Part shown: in pieces, positions 44,606 to 52,245 of the stretch
How the letters are laid out: the number at the start of each line of letters is the position of its first letter
How positions within the stretch are numbered: the first letter of the stretch is position 1
Assembly: GCA_934446565.1 (NCBI GenBank)
Contig: CAKSEO010000006.1
Span: 17,467-81,466 of the forward strand
Source of the DNA: an uncultured Oscillospiraceae bacterium
Lineage (GTDB): Bacteria; Bacillota; Clostridia; Oscillospirales; Ruminococcaceae
Length of the DNA: 64,000 nucleotides
Direction of reading: 5' to 3'
The notes under the pieces: model-generated
What the model saw: only the letters and a program-made list of their open reading frames with translations
The model's database searches: none
Told to the model about the DNA's origin: nothing
Made by a program: the position numbers and the translations under genes

Positions 44606-44627
44606 GGCATTTGTGTAGAAATGCCAG
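44606..44627 (+). ncRNA. Ribosomal protein L13 leader hairpin
   Basis: TGGCATTT and AAATGCCA form an 8-bp stem around GTGTAG in the 5' leader of rplM, shortly after the transcription start. Position and size fit the L13 leader through which Firmicute L13 regulates its own operon; the assignment is by position, not by an alignment. Confidence 0.6.
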
Positions 44628-44652
44628 ATAATTAAATAAGGAGGAAACTAAT

Positions 44653-45081
44653 ATGTCAACTTATATGCCTAAGGCTGCCGAAGTTGAGCGCAGCTGGTAT
44701 ATTCTCGACGCAGCTGACAAGCCCCTGGGCCGTGTAGCTGCAACAGCCGCTCACATTCTGAGAGGCAAGCACAAGCCTACATTCGCTCCCCACTGCGACT
44801 GCGGCGATCATGTGATCATCATCAACTGCGCAAAGGCAGTCCTCACCGGCAAGAAGCTGGAGAAGAAGGTTTACAGATGGCACACCGGCTGGATCGGTCA
44901 TCTCAAGGAAGTCGGCTATGACAAGCTGATGAAGGAGAACCCCGAGAAGGCAATGACCATCGCTGTAAACGGCATGCTGCCCAACACCACACTCGGCAGA
45001 AAGGCTCTCACCAGACTGCGTTGCTACGCAGGTGCAGAGCACAACAACGCGGCTCAGAAGCCCGTTGAATACAAAATATAA
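44653..45081 (+). CDS. rplM: 50S ribosomal protein L13
   Basis: 142 residues, normal length. WYILDAADKPLGRVAATAAHILRGKHKP and GDHVIIINCAKAVLTGKKLEKK are the family core. GGAGG upstream. First gene of the conserved rplM-rpsI pair, 14 bp from rpsI. Binds 23S rRNA early in large-subunit assembly. Confidence 0.98.
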   Translation: MSTYMPKAAEVERSWYILDAADKPLGRVAATAAHILRGKHKPTFAPHCDCGDHVIIINCAKAVLTGKKLEKKVYRWHTGWIGHLKEVGYDKLMKENPEKAMTIAVNGMLPNTTLGRKALTRLRCYAGAEHNNAAQKPVEYKI

Positions 45082-45095
45082 GGAGGGTCTGAATA

Positions 45096-45494
45096 ATGTA
45101 CGATTCTAAGCCTTATTACTATGGCACCGGCAGAAGAAAGCACTCTGTTGCAAGAGTAAGAGTATATCCCGGTAGCGGTACTATTACCATTAACGGTCGT
45201 TCCATCGACGACTATTTCGGTCTGGAGACCCTCAAGCTGATTGTTCGTCAGCCCCTGACCCTCACAGACACCATTGAGAAGTTCGATATCGTTGCTACTG
45301 TTGCAGGCGGCGGTGTTACCGGTCAGGCAGGCGCTATCCGCCACGGTCTGTCCAGAGCACTCCTCCAGTATTCCGACGAGCTCCGTCCTGTCCTCAAGAA
45401 GGCTGGCTTCCTCACTCGTGACCCGAGAATGAAGGAAAGAAAGAAGTACGGTCTCAAGGCTGCACGTCGCGCTCCTCAGTTCTCCAAGAGATAA
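45096..45494 (+). CDS. rpsI: 30S ribosomal protein S9
   Basis: 132 residues. [21 protein letters not shown] at the start and the basic tail [17 protein letters not shown], which reaches the P-site tRNA, are diagnostic. Its 3' end is a known integration site of integrative elements in Firmicutes, and a recombinase relic lies about 160 bp downstream here. Confidence 0.98.
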   Translation: MYDSKPYYYGTGRRKHSVARVRVYPGSGTITINGRSIDDYFGLETLKLIVRQPLTLTDTIEKFDIVATVAGGGVTGQAGAIRHGLSRALLQYSDELRPVLKKAGFLTRDPRMKERKKYGLKAARRAPQFSKR

Positions 45495-45620
45495 TCTTTA
45501 TCCCTTATGGGAGCTTTCAAAGCGCTTGTTTATGCGGTTTGTGGCATTATGTGTTAGTTTGGAAACAGGCAAATCACAGACTACAACCAACATAAAACTA
45601 ACAAGCAACTAACAAAAATC

Positions 45621-45653
45621 AAGGCATTCATCGTTTGGTGAATGCCTTTTTTA
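45621..45653 (+). terminator. Terminator downstream of rpsI
   Basis: AAGGCATTCA and TGAATGCCTT around TCGTTTGG, followed by TTTTTT. It lies 126 bp from the rpsI stop, between rpsI and the integrase relic; the intervening stretch has no gene, only short repeats (AACTAACAAGCAACTAACAA). Confidence 0.8.
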
Positions 45654-45655
45654 TT

Positions 45656-45760
45656 TCATATCCTGTTTATAGCTCTCAATAATTCCTGCACATTGACATG
45701 AGTGTAAACCCTCTCCGTCAGCGACGTAGCCCCGGTATTATCTATTCTAATTCGAGCTGA
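45656..45760 (-). pseudogene. C-terminal relic of a tyrosine recombinase/integrase
   Basis: Translated from the minus strand (stop at 45656-45658) this short stretch gives ...TERVYTHVNVQELLRAINRI-stop. The YTHV block with the catalytic Tyr, followed by a helix ending at the stop, is the typical C-terminus of phage/ICE integrases. Upstream the frame decays (LQECCSARIRI, where LQELLGH is expected) and no start or catalytic Arg region survives. I read it as the remains of an element once inserted at the 3' end of rpsI. Confidence 0.65.
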
Positions 45761-45769
45761 ACAACATTC

Positions 45770-45798
45770 TTGCAATTATATATCATACGTGTTATAAT
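45770..45798 (+). promoter_or_regulatory. Promoter of the 97-residue ORF
   Basis: TTGCAA (45770-45775) and TATAAT (45793-45798), 17-bp spacer. Confidence 0.7.
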
Positions 45799-45843
45799 AC
45801 GAGATAGGTAATTCAATAACGACTACACAGGGAGGGTTCAGTT

Positions 45844-46137
45844 ATGAATAATAATGCGCATAAAGAAAATGAAATAGATGAAACTACAGGGCTTCCTACC
45901 GACAGAAGCTATCTTGAATGCGGGCTTCCGGACTGGCTTGTTAAGTCCATTAAAAGGCTGAATGTCGCCTGGGAAAAGGTAGACAACGGACAAGAATGCC
46001 TGAGATGGGATTGCTATTGGTGTGAGCTTCAGAGCGATATCAACGTTGCCGAGGTAGAACGACTTATTTCTTCAGAACAGGCGTGGTATCTTCGGGAAAA
46101 GTATCTGAGACTAAGAATAAATGACGATGATATCTGA
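45844..46137 (+). CDS. Small conserved hypothetical protein, mobile-element associated
   Basis: 97 residues with a GGAGGG ribosome site. Acidic N-terminus, then a Trp/Cys-rich centre (GLPDWLVKSIKRL, RWDCYWCELQSDINVAEVE) and a helical end (SSEQAWYLREKYLRL). I recall close relatives of the WCELQS-INVAEVE segment among small ORFs of Firmicute conjugative elements, which fits its place beside the integrase relic; this is from memory. Function unknown. Confidence 0.65.
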   Translation: MNNNAHKENEIDETTGLPTDRSYLECGLPDWLVKSIKRLNVAWEKVDNGQECLRWDCYWCELQSDINVAEVERLISSEQAWYLREKYLRLRINDDDI

Positions 46138-46272
46138 CGATTTTCAACATTCTATTGCAGGCTGTCCTGACCTTGGTTTTATGGATACCGAAAGCGCTAC
46201 TGTTTTACGCGATAGTGACTGATTTGTGCAAATCGAACAAAAACGCGTCAAAAAAATCTTGGCGTTTTATGG

Positions 46273-46301
46273 TAGACATTTCAGCCGTACTGTGATATAA
46301 T
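46273..46301 (+). promoter_or_regulatory. Promoter of the Cys-rich 71-residue ORF
   Basis: TAGACA (46273-46278) and TATAAT (46296-46301), 17-bp spacer. Confidence 0.7.
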
Positions 46302-46352
46302 AACTATACAGGTACTATACCCGCTATCTTTCTTTCGACTGGAGGAATTCAT

Positions 46353-46568
46353 ATGGCAAAGAAGAAGCTTTTCGGCAATAATATCAAGCCCTCATGCAAA
46401 TACTGTGAGCTTGGCACTGCCGGCGAAGGCGATAAGATACACTGCTCCAAAATGGGCGATGTTAAGGCTTACGACTCCTGCAAGAAGTTTGTTTATTCCC
46501 CGCTGAAACGAGTTCCTAAGAAGGAACTTCAGCTTGCGAACTCTGCGGTCAATGATATTGATTTCTGA
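46353..46568 (+). CDS. Small four-cysteine protein, probable zinc knuckle
   Basis: 71 residues, GGAGG 9 nt upstream. Basic start (MAKKKLFGNNIKP), then Cys residues in CKYCELG, HCSKMG and DSCKKF, spaced as in a treble-clef or rubredoxin-like metal site. No enzyme motif. Conserved small proteins of this type exist in Ruminococcaceae without known function. Own promoter and terminator. Confidence 0.7.
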   Translation: MAKKKLFGNNIKPSCKYCELGTAGEGDKIHCSKMGDVKAYDSCKKFVYSPLKRVPKKELQLANSAVNDIDF

Positions 46569-46590
46569 TCGGTAATCAGGCTTTTAGAAG

Positions 46591-46620
46591 TGCTCCATGT
46601 CCTAGGCATGGAGCATTTTT
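46591..46620 (+). terminator. Terminator of the four-cysteine ORF
   Basis: TGCTCCATG and CATGGAGCA around TCCTAGG, followed by TTTTT. Confidence 0.85.
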
Positions 46621-46662
46621 ATACAAAAATGAGCCTTTTGCGAACAATCATCGGTTTTTCTA

Positions 46663-46691
46663 TTGCAAAATGCTAAAGCTTGTGGTATAAT
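46663..46691 (+). promoter_or_regulatory. Promoter of the dockerin protein gene
   Basis: TTGCAA (46663-46668) and TATAAT (46686-46691), 17-bp spacer. Confidence 0.75.
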
Positions 46692-46764
46692 CTATATGAT
46701 TATAATGCTCATGTTGGCATTGTAAATGGGAAATTGAGGAAATATATTATAAGGAGAGGATAAT

Positions 46765-48924
46765 ATGAAGCTCAACAAAAGAATTATTGCAGCAGTGCTT
46801 TCAGGATGCCTTACTGTTGGAACAGTGCAGAGTTCAATGGCGCTGACAAGCTTCGCCGTTGATTCGAACTACGATTCCAACGATTATGTCTGGTACTATG
46901 ACGATACACTTTTCTACGGATACGGTGAAACCACTCCCAATGAGAAGTTCATAAAGGCAATACAGTCTGCGACAAATGTCAAGGATTACACTCAGATAAC
47001 TTTCGGCAGCCTTGAACGTGTAACTTCCCTTAACCTCAGCGGAATGGGTCTGGAGTCTATACCTGGCATCGTTCAGTACATGCCGCGTCTGCGTTCGCTT
47101 GATCTTTCCAATAATAAGCTTCGCAATTCTACTATCGGTACGCTCGATCTGTCCAAGGATATCGCGCTTACGTCGGTAGACCTCAGCAACAACTACCTGA
47201 CAAGCGTCCCGGCTTGGTTCTCCGCTCTTAACATCACCACCAAAAAGATCAACAACAACCTTATAAATACTACCAATCAGCGTAAGATCATCGTTACCCC
47301 CGACACCTATTACTTCGGCGTGGGAGATACTCTCACCGACGAGGATATCAAGGCGTTCAAGGATAAGGTGCTTTCTACCGTAACATTAAACGACAAGAGC
47401 CTGCTGCCGGAGTATTTCTACGATCCCGACCTGCCCACTTATAACTATCCGGATAGCGAGAAGAATAACTCCGCATACCTCAAGAATGAGAATATTGATT
47501 TTGACATCGATTTCAGCGCGAACGTCACAAATGAAGTTGTAAGCAAGGCTGGCAAGATCACCGGTACCATCTCGCTTTCGGTATATGGAAACGGAACAAG
47601 CTCCAATCCCAATATCCGCACGACTGTTACCGTATACTTCCTCGACGGAAATGATCCCACAACTATCAAGTTCCGCCTGGAGACCCTCATCGCAGAGTGC
47701 GAAAAGCTCACCAAGGATTCCTATACCTCCAACAGTTGGACTGTATTCTCGAATCAGCTCAGCACAGCAAAGGCGATACTCAACTACAGCAACACTGACA
47801 GCACCATGCTCCAGAATGCTTACGACAGCCTGACAGAGGCAAAGAAAAACCTCGTGAGCGGCGTAAACACAGGCACCAAGAAGATACTTACAGACCTCCT
47901 CACCATCGCAAAGACCTACAAGGAGGAGGATTACACCGTTGAAAGCTGGAAGCCCCTCGATAATGCGATAACCATGCTCACTGACGCGTCCAGCGATACC
48001 TCCACTTCGCTTGAGGACGCCAATAAGGCAATCAAGGCGTTTCAGGATGCACAGAACGGTCTGGTCCCCACTAAGCAGTCCACTCCCGATAAGATAACCA
48101 AGGCGCAGTTCGAGGCTATCTACGGCGAGAACAAGACCGTGACAGCCAAGGGCTCCACCCGCGACGGCTCCAAGTACAGCTGGAAGTTTACCGGAACTGA
48201 TGTCACAAAGCCCGCTGATTTCGATCCCGAGGTACTTTATACAAGCACCGTTGAGGAGCAGATACGCTTTGAGGTAGGCTCTGCGAGTGATTACCAGATC
48301 ATATCTTTCAAGCAGACCGGCGCTTTCCCGGGCATTGGCGAACTCACGCTGGATGTTTCCAATGTTTACAAGAACGGTACATACAGACTTTACAAGTGGA
48401 ACACTTCCACCAAGAAGTCTGAATTCATCAGAGAGGTGACGGTAGACAACGGCTCCGTTACCACAAGTTTCAGCGAGGGCGGCGATTACTTCATAAGCTC
48501 CGTGCTCCAGAATTTCCAGATGATATCCTCGAACTTCAAGATCAACAACGACAAGCGCACCATCGCGGCTGGCTTCAAGAAGAAGTATACCGTTGCTGAT
48601 TTCCGCGAAAACATCGAGAACGGCGAGGCAATAAAGGTGACCAACGCAGACGGCACCGCGGCGACCGAAACGCAGTACATCGCGACCGGTATGAAGGCTA
48701 TGGCTCCCAACAGCGACGTTTCCTATTCGCTTATCGTATCCGGTGATGTCGACGGCGACGGAAACTGCACCGCGCTCGATGCTGTGAATATCCTCAAGGC
48801 TGTCATCGGTGAAACCACTCTTGACACCTACGAGCAGAAGGCTGCCGCAGACGTCAACGACGACGGCTGGGTAAGAGCAGACGATGCAGTGGTCATTCTG
48901 AAGTACATCGTGGGCATTGACTGA
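46765..48924 (+). CDS. Secreted LRR/FIVAR protein with type I dockerin
   Basis: 719 residues. Signal peptide ~1-31 (cleaved near SFA-V). Residues ~85-150 are leucine-rich repeats (SLNLSGMGLESIP, SLDLSNNKL, SVDLSNNYLTSVP). Residues ~300-440 hold two FIVAR-type three-helix modules (NSWTVFSNQLSTAKAIL; ESWKPLDNAITMLTDA). A beta-rich region follows, and the C-terminal ~60 residues are a dockerin with two calcium loops (DVDGDGNCTALD; DVNDDGWVRADD). Dockerins plug proteins into cohesin-bearing scaffoldins, so this is a cellulosome-type component without an enzymatic domain, possibly a binding or adhesion subunit. smpB follows after 21 bp. Confidence 0.88.
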   Translation: MKLNKRIIAAVLSGCLTVGTVQSSMALTSFAVDSNYDSNDYVWYYDDTLFYGYGETTPNEKFIKAIQSATNVKDYTQITFGSLERVTSLNLSGMGLESIPGIVQYMPRLRSLDLSNNKLRNSTIGTLDLSKDIALTSVDLSNNYLTSVPAWFSALNITTKKINNNLINTTNQRKIIVTPDTYYFGVGDTLTDEDIKAFKDKVLSTVTLNDKSLLPEYFYDPDLPTYNYPDSEKNNSAYLKNENIDFDIDFSANVTNEVVSKAGKITGTISLSVYGNGTSSNPNIRTTVTVYFLDGNDPTTIKFRLETLIAECEKLTKDSYTSNSWTVFSNQLSTAKAILNYSNTDSTMLQNAYDSLTEAKKNLVSGVNTGTKKILTDLLTIAKTYKEEDYTVESWKPLDNAITMLTDASSDTSTSLEDANKAIKAFQDAQNGLVPTKQSTPDKITKAQFEAIYGENKTVTAKGSTRDGSKYSWKFTGTDVTKPADFDPEVLYTSTVEEQIRFEVGSASDYQIISFKQTGAFPGIGELTLDVSNVYKNGTYRLYKWNTSTKKSEFIREVTVDNGSVTTSFSEGGDYFISSVLQNFQMISSNFKINNDKRTIAAGFKKKYTVADFRENIENGEAIKVTNADGTAATETQYIATGMKAMAPNSDVSYSLIVSGDVDGDGNCTALDAVNILKAVIGETTLDTYEQKAAADVNDDGWVRADDAVVILKYIVGID

Positions 48925-48945
48925 TAACCGCCTCACGGAGGTAAA

Positions 48946-49401
48946 ATGAACACAAAAACAATAGCGGAAAACCGCATCGTAAGGCATGAATACTTCATCA
49001 TCGAGAGCTATGAGGCAGGGATCGAGCTGTTCGGCACGGAGGTCAAGTCAATCCGCAACGGCGGGGTCAACCTCAAGGATTCCTGGATATCTATAGAAAA
49101 CGGCGAGGCGTTTATCCGCAACATGCACATTTCCCCCTACGAAAAAGGGAACATCTTCAACAAGGACCCTTACCGCACGCGAAAACTCCTCATGCATAAA
49201 AAGGAGATACTCAAGCTGTTCGGTCAGGTGAAGCAGGGCGGCTACACTTTGGTGCCGGTGTCCATGTATTTCAAGGATTCCATGGTCAAAGTGCAGGTCG
49301 GGCTCTGTAAGGGCAAAAAGCTCCACGATAAGCGCGACGATATGGCTAAGCGTGCCGCTGGCCGCGAGATCGAACGCGCAATGAAGGAGCGCAACCGTTA
49401 A
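48946..49401 (+). CDS. smpB: SsrA-binding protein SmpB
   Basis: 151 residues, normal length. Delivers tmRNA to stalled ribosomes. [32 protein letters not shown] and the C-terminal basic [21 protein letters not shown] are diagnostic. GGAGG upstream. tmRNA itself is not in the window. It may be read through from the dockerin gene. Confidence 0.97.
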   Translation: MNTKTIAENRIVRHEYFIIESYEAGIELFGTEVKSIRNGGVNLKDSWISIENGEAFIRNMHISPYEKGNIFNKDPYRTRKLLMHKKEILKLFGQVKQGGYTLVPVSMYFKDSMVKVQVGLCKGKKLHDKRDDMAKRAAGREIERAMKERNR

Positions 49402-49410
49402 TAGCGTAAA

Positions 49411-49436
49411 ACAGGGCTGAAAACCAGCCCTGTTTT
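49411..49436 (+). terminator. Terminator of smpB
   Basis: ACAGGGCTG, AAAAC, CAGCCCTGT, then TTTT. Confidence 0.9.
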
Positions 49437-49476
49437 TGTGTTTTTATGGTTTTGTGTGAATTCTACAGATTTTCTA

Positions 49477-49505
49477 TTGACAACTTAAATATTTAGGTGT
49501 ATAAT
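49477..49505 (+). promoter_or_regulatory. Promoter of the SGNH esterase gene
   Basis: TTGACA (49477-49482) and TATAAT (49500-49505), 17-bp spacer. Confidence 0.85.
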
Positions 49506-49568
49506 GCTAATAGATAGAAAAATATTACTTAACTCATAAGCATATTACTTAATTTAAGGAGAATTCAC

Positions 49569-50996
49569 ATGAAAAAGTTCCTCGCAATAATGATGGCGGG
49601 CGCAGTTGTTCTCAGCATGGCTGGAATGACCGGATGCTCTGGCAATACTGCTTCCGGCTCGTCTGAGACCTCCGGAAATTCTGAAAACTCGCAGAGCGTT
49701 GCCGATAACGCAGATAGCTCTGTTGCTGATGACAACGCGGTTTCCGCTACAGCCGACAGCTCTGCCGCTGAACAGCCCGCTGAATCCGATAGCTCCGCTC
49801 TGCCGGTCGCAATGAAGCCTGACCTGCTTTCTGCGGCTATACAGGATAAGCTTGGTCTGGACGAGCAGACCGCTACAAAGGCGGCTGAGGATATGCTCCC
49901 CCTGCTGATGTATACCCAGGGTAATCCCGCTCGCGTAGCTAAGGTCATAAAGAAACTCCAGGCTGGCGAGGAAGTCACCATCGCTTACCTCGGCGGCTCG
50001 ATCACCCAGGGAACAGGCGCTGACAACGAAAACTGCTACGCTGCGCTGACCACAAAGTGGATAGAGAGCCAGTACCCCGACGCAAAGGTGAACTACGTCA
50101 ATGCAGGTATCGGCGCGACAGGCTCTTACATTGGCGTACACCGCTGCGACGCGCAGGTGCTCAGCCACGATCCCGACCTGGTGTTCATCGACTTCTCGGT
50201 AAACGATGAGTCCCAGAACAATGCGATAAACAAGCTCACCTATGAGGGACTTATCCGAAAGATATGGAAGCACTCCTCCAACCCGGGCATCATCTGCATC
50301 GCAATGACCCAGGACAACGGCACCAGCGTCCAGGACTGCCACGGTGAGGTAACTGAAAAGTACTCCGTTCCGTTCGTGTCCTACCATGACGCAATGCTGA
50401 ACTTCCTCAACACTAACGACGTGCAGTGGTCTGATATTTCCGGAGACAATATCCACCCGAACATGTCCGGTCACGCTATCCTCAGCGCAATGCTGACGAC
50501 ATACATCCAGTACATCACAGATAACCTTGACAGCATTGACGATGCAGACCCTGAGCTTGCTCCCGCAGGCGACGAGGGCGCGAAGTACGAAAATGCAGTC
50601 CTGCTGACTACCGACGAGGCTCAGCCTGTCACCACCGGCGCGTTTGAGATGAAGCAGATGGAGTTCGGCGGATTCAAGAACCCCTGGATAGCAAAGCTCC
50701 CTGCAGACGCGGAGATAACTGACGACGACGCATTCGTCATCGAGGTGGAGGCGCAGAACATCGGTCTGCTGTATGCAAAGCTGACCAGCAACGCCGGAAT
50801 GGCTGACGTGTACGTTGACGACGAGCTGGTTGCTACCATCAATGCTGATTTCACAGGCGGCTGGGGCAACTATGTGAACTTCACGCAGGTCAAGAGCTTC
50901 ATGAGCTCCGGAAAGCACACCCTCAAGATAGTTCCCAAGCCGGGCGCAGAGGGCAAGCCGTTTGCGTTCTACATCTCCGGTATCACCATTTCCTAA
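49569..50996 (+). CDS. SGNH-fold esterase lipoprotein
   Basis: 475 residues. Lipoprotein signal MKKFLAIMMAGAVVLSMAGMTGC, a Ser/Asn/Ala/Asp-rich linker (~24-78), then an SGNH hydrolase: block I LGGSITQG (nucleophile Ser), block II NAGIGATGSY, block III SVND, block V DNIHPNMSGHA (Asp and His). The C-terminal ~150 residues are a beta-sandwich, possibly carbohydrate-binding. Such GSI-type proteins deacetylate polysaccharides or the cell wall; the exact ester is unknown. Surface-anchored, monocistronic. Confidence 0.85.
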   Translation: MKKFLAIMMAGAVVLSMAGMTGCSGNTASGSSETSGNSENSQSVADNADSSVADDNAVSATADSSAAEQPAESDSSALPVAMKPDLLSAAIQDKLGLDEQTATKAAEDMLPLLMYTQGNPARVAKVIKKLQAGEEVTIAYLGGSITQGTGADNENCYAALTTKWIESQYPDAKVNYVNAGIGATGSYIGVHRCDAQVLSHDPDLVFIDFSVNDESQNNAINKLTYEGLIRKIWKHSSNPGIICIAMTQDNGTSVQDCHGEVTEKYSVPFVSYHDAMLNFLNTNDVQWSDISGDNIHPNMSGHAILSAMLTTYIQYITDNLDSIDDADPELAPAGDEGAKYENAVLLTTDEAQPVTTGAFEMKQMEFGGFKNPWIAKLPADAEITDDDAFVIEVEAQNIGLLYAKLTSNAGMADVYVDDELVATINADFTGGWGNYVNFTQVKSFMSSGKHTLKIVPKPGAEGKPFAFYISGITIS

Positions 50997-51021
50997 TTTG
51001 ACGATTCGGGCACTTATATAG

Positions 51022-51056
51022 AAATACCGGCTCCCTTTCTCGGGGAGCCGGTATTT
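51022..51056. terminator. Terminator palindrome, first copy at the second element
   Basis: Perfect 14-bp stem AAATACCGGCTCCC/GGGAGCCGGTATTT with a 7-nt loop, ending where the repeat element begins. Serves the esterase gene on the plus strand. Confidence 0.85.
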
Positions 51057-51245
51057 CAGTGTGTCGAAAAAATCGAATTTGCCCGCGAAGCGGGCTTTTG
51101 AAATCCGTTTTTTGCCACGGGTTTCCCGGGGCAAAAAACACTTCTATCCGCACAAGTGTGCGGTTTGTCGGCAACGCCGACAAACCGTGCGCGCAGGGCG
51201 GATGTTCGGCGGAAAAGTCACTTTAGTGACTTTTTCGACGGTCTG
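51057..51245 (-). mobile_element. Structured 189-bp repeat element, copy 2 (MITE-like)
   Basis: Inverse orientation of the element at 11895-12082. Read on the minus strand it starts CAGACCGTCGAAAAAG and ends TTTTTTCGACACACTG, with the same five stems. Differences from copy 1 are paired: GTCAC/GTGAC for GTCCC/GGGAC, ATCCGC/GCGGAT for ATCCCAGC/GCTGGGAT, TTTGTCGGC/GCCGACAAA for TTGGCGGC/GCCGCCAA. It lies between two exact copies of a 35-bp terminator palindrome different from that at groEL. Confidence 0.75.
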
Positions 51246-51280
51246 AAATACCGGCTCCCTTTCTCGGGGAGCCGGTATTT
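51246..51280. terminator. Terminator palindrome, second copy at the second element
   Basis: Exact repeat of 51022-51056. On the minus strand it lies 2 bp beyond the stop of the yjbR-like gene, serving dfrA-yjbR. Confidence 0.85.
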
Positions 51281-51281
51281 A

Positions 51282-51614
51282 TTATTTCCTTGTAAGTTCG
51301 AAGCTGTTCATCGTCATGCGGCGCAGCTCCTCGTCCGGGACGTCGGACGCGCCCAGGCGGACACTGTTCCAGTGGGTCTTGTTCATGTGGTACGCGGGGG
51401 TCACTCCGTTGAACAGCTTGCGGAGCAGCTCCGCTTCCTGCGGGTCGCACTTCAGGTTCACTATGTACCCACCGTCGTGCGCCATCACCAGCGCGAACCA
51501 TTTCCGGTTCAGGGTGTGCCGGCAGACTACGCTGTCGAAATCCTCATTGAACGGCTGGTCGGTGGAGGCTCCCGGAATGCTGCGGCAGAACTCCAGAAAT
51601 TCTTCCCGGGTCAT
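51282..51614 (-). CDS. MmcQ/YjbR-family protein
   Basis: 110 residues. MTREEFLEFCRSIPGASTDQPF, KWFALVMAHDGGYIVNLKCDP and MNKTHWNSVRLGASDVPDEELRRM match the MmcQ/YjbR family, a small CyaY-like fold thought to bind DNA. Role unknown. It starts 2 bp after dfrA and is certainly co-transcribed with it. Confidence 0.88.
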   Translation of the reverse strand: MTREEFLEFCRSIPGASTDQPFNEDFDSVVCRHTLNRKWFALVMAHDGGYIVNLKCDPQEAELLRKLFNGVTPAYHMNKTHWNSVRLGASDVPDEELRRMTMNSFELTRK

Positions 51615-51615
51615 G

Positions 51616-52098
51616 TCACTTTTTCCTTATATAATGGAAGAAGCGGATATTACGGCACTCGGATGAGATGACAGGGGAAACCTCCGTAAGCTCCCAGTCC
51701 TTGTCGTGCTCAATGTCGGTGAAGAACACATCGCCGCTGAAGCTTTCGTAGATACGGGTGATGTACGCCTCGTCGCAGTAGGGAAGGAGCTCGCGGTAAA
51801 TTTCGCCGCCGCCTATAACGAACACCTTTCCGTCCGCTTTCTTCGCAGAGTCGAGGAAGTCCTCAACGCTGCCGAAAACCTGAGCGCCCTCAAGCTGCTT
51901 GACGGTGCGGGAGATAACGCAGTTTTTCCTGCCGGGGAGCGGCTTTGCGCCTATGCTTTCCCAGGTCTTTCTGCCCATGACTACGGTAGAATCCGCGGTG
52001 GTTTCGCGGAAGAACTTCATGTCCTCGGGAATGTGCGCGAGAAGCCCACCGTCCTTTCCGATGGCCCAGTCGCAGTCTGCTGCAAGAATTATTGTCAT
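51616..52098 (-). CDS. dfrA: Dihydrofolate reductase
   Basis: 160 residues from ATG 52098 (CAGGAGGAT upstream), normal for chromosomal DHFR. Reduces dihydrofolate with NADPH. MTIILAADCDWAIGKDGGLLAHIPEDMKFFR holds the Met20 loop and the catalytic acid in PEDM; VVMGRKTWESIG and VIGGGEIY bind NADPH. No thyA is adjacent. Confidence 0.95.
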   Translation of the reverse strand: MTIILAADCDWAIGKDGGLLAHIPEDMKFFRETTADSTVVMGRKTWESIGAKPLPGRKNCVISRTVKQLEGAQVFGSVEDFLDSAKKADGKVFVIGGGEIYRELLPYCDEAYITRIYESFSGDVFFTDIEHDKDWELTEVSPVISSECRNIRFFHYIRKK

Positions 52099-52132
52099 TT
52101 TTTTATCCTCCTGAAATATAAAGTACAATACA

Positions 52133-52161
52133 ATGATACTATTTTTCGGAGGGATTGTCAA
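52133..52161 (-). promoter_or_regulatory. dfrA promoter
   Basis: Minus-strand TTGACA (52156-52161) and TATCAT (52133-52138), 17-bp spacer. Confidence 0.8.
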
Positions 52162-52179
52162 GCCCTTATTCTTGTCGGC

Positions 52180-52208
52180 TTGACATCGGACACACCTGAT
52201 GATATAAT
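52180..52208 (+). promoter_or_regulatory. Promoter of the GT2 glycosyltransferase gene
   Basis: TTGACA (52180-52185) and TATAAT (52203-52208), 17-bp spacer. Confidence 0.85.
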
Positions 52209-52245
52209 ATTAGCTATAGTATTTTAATTGCGAAAAGAGGATAAA

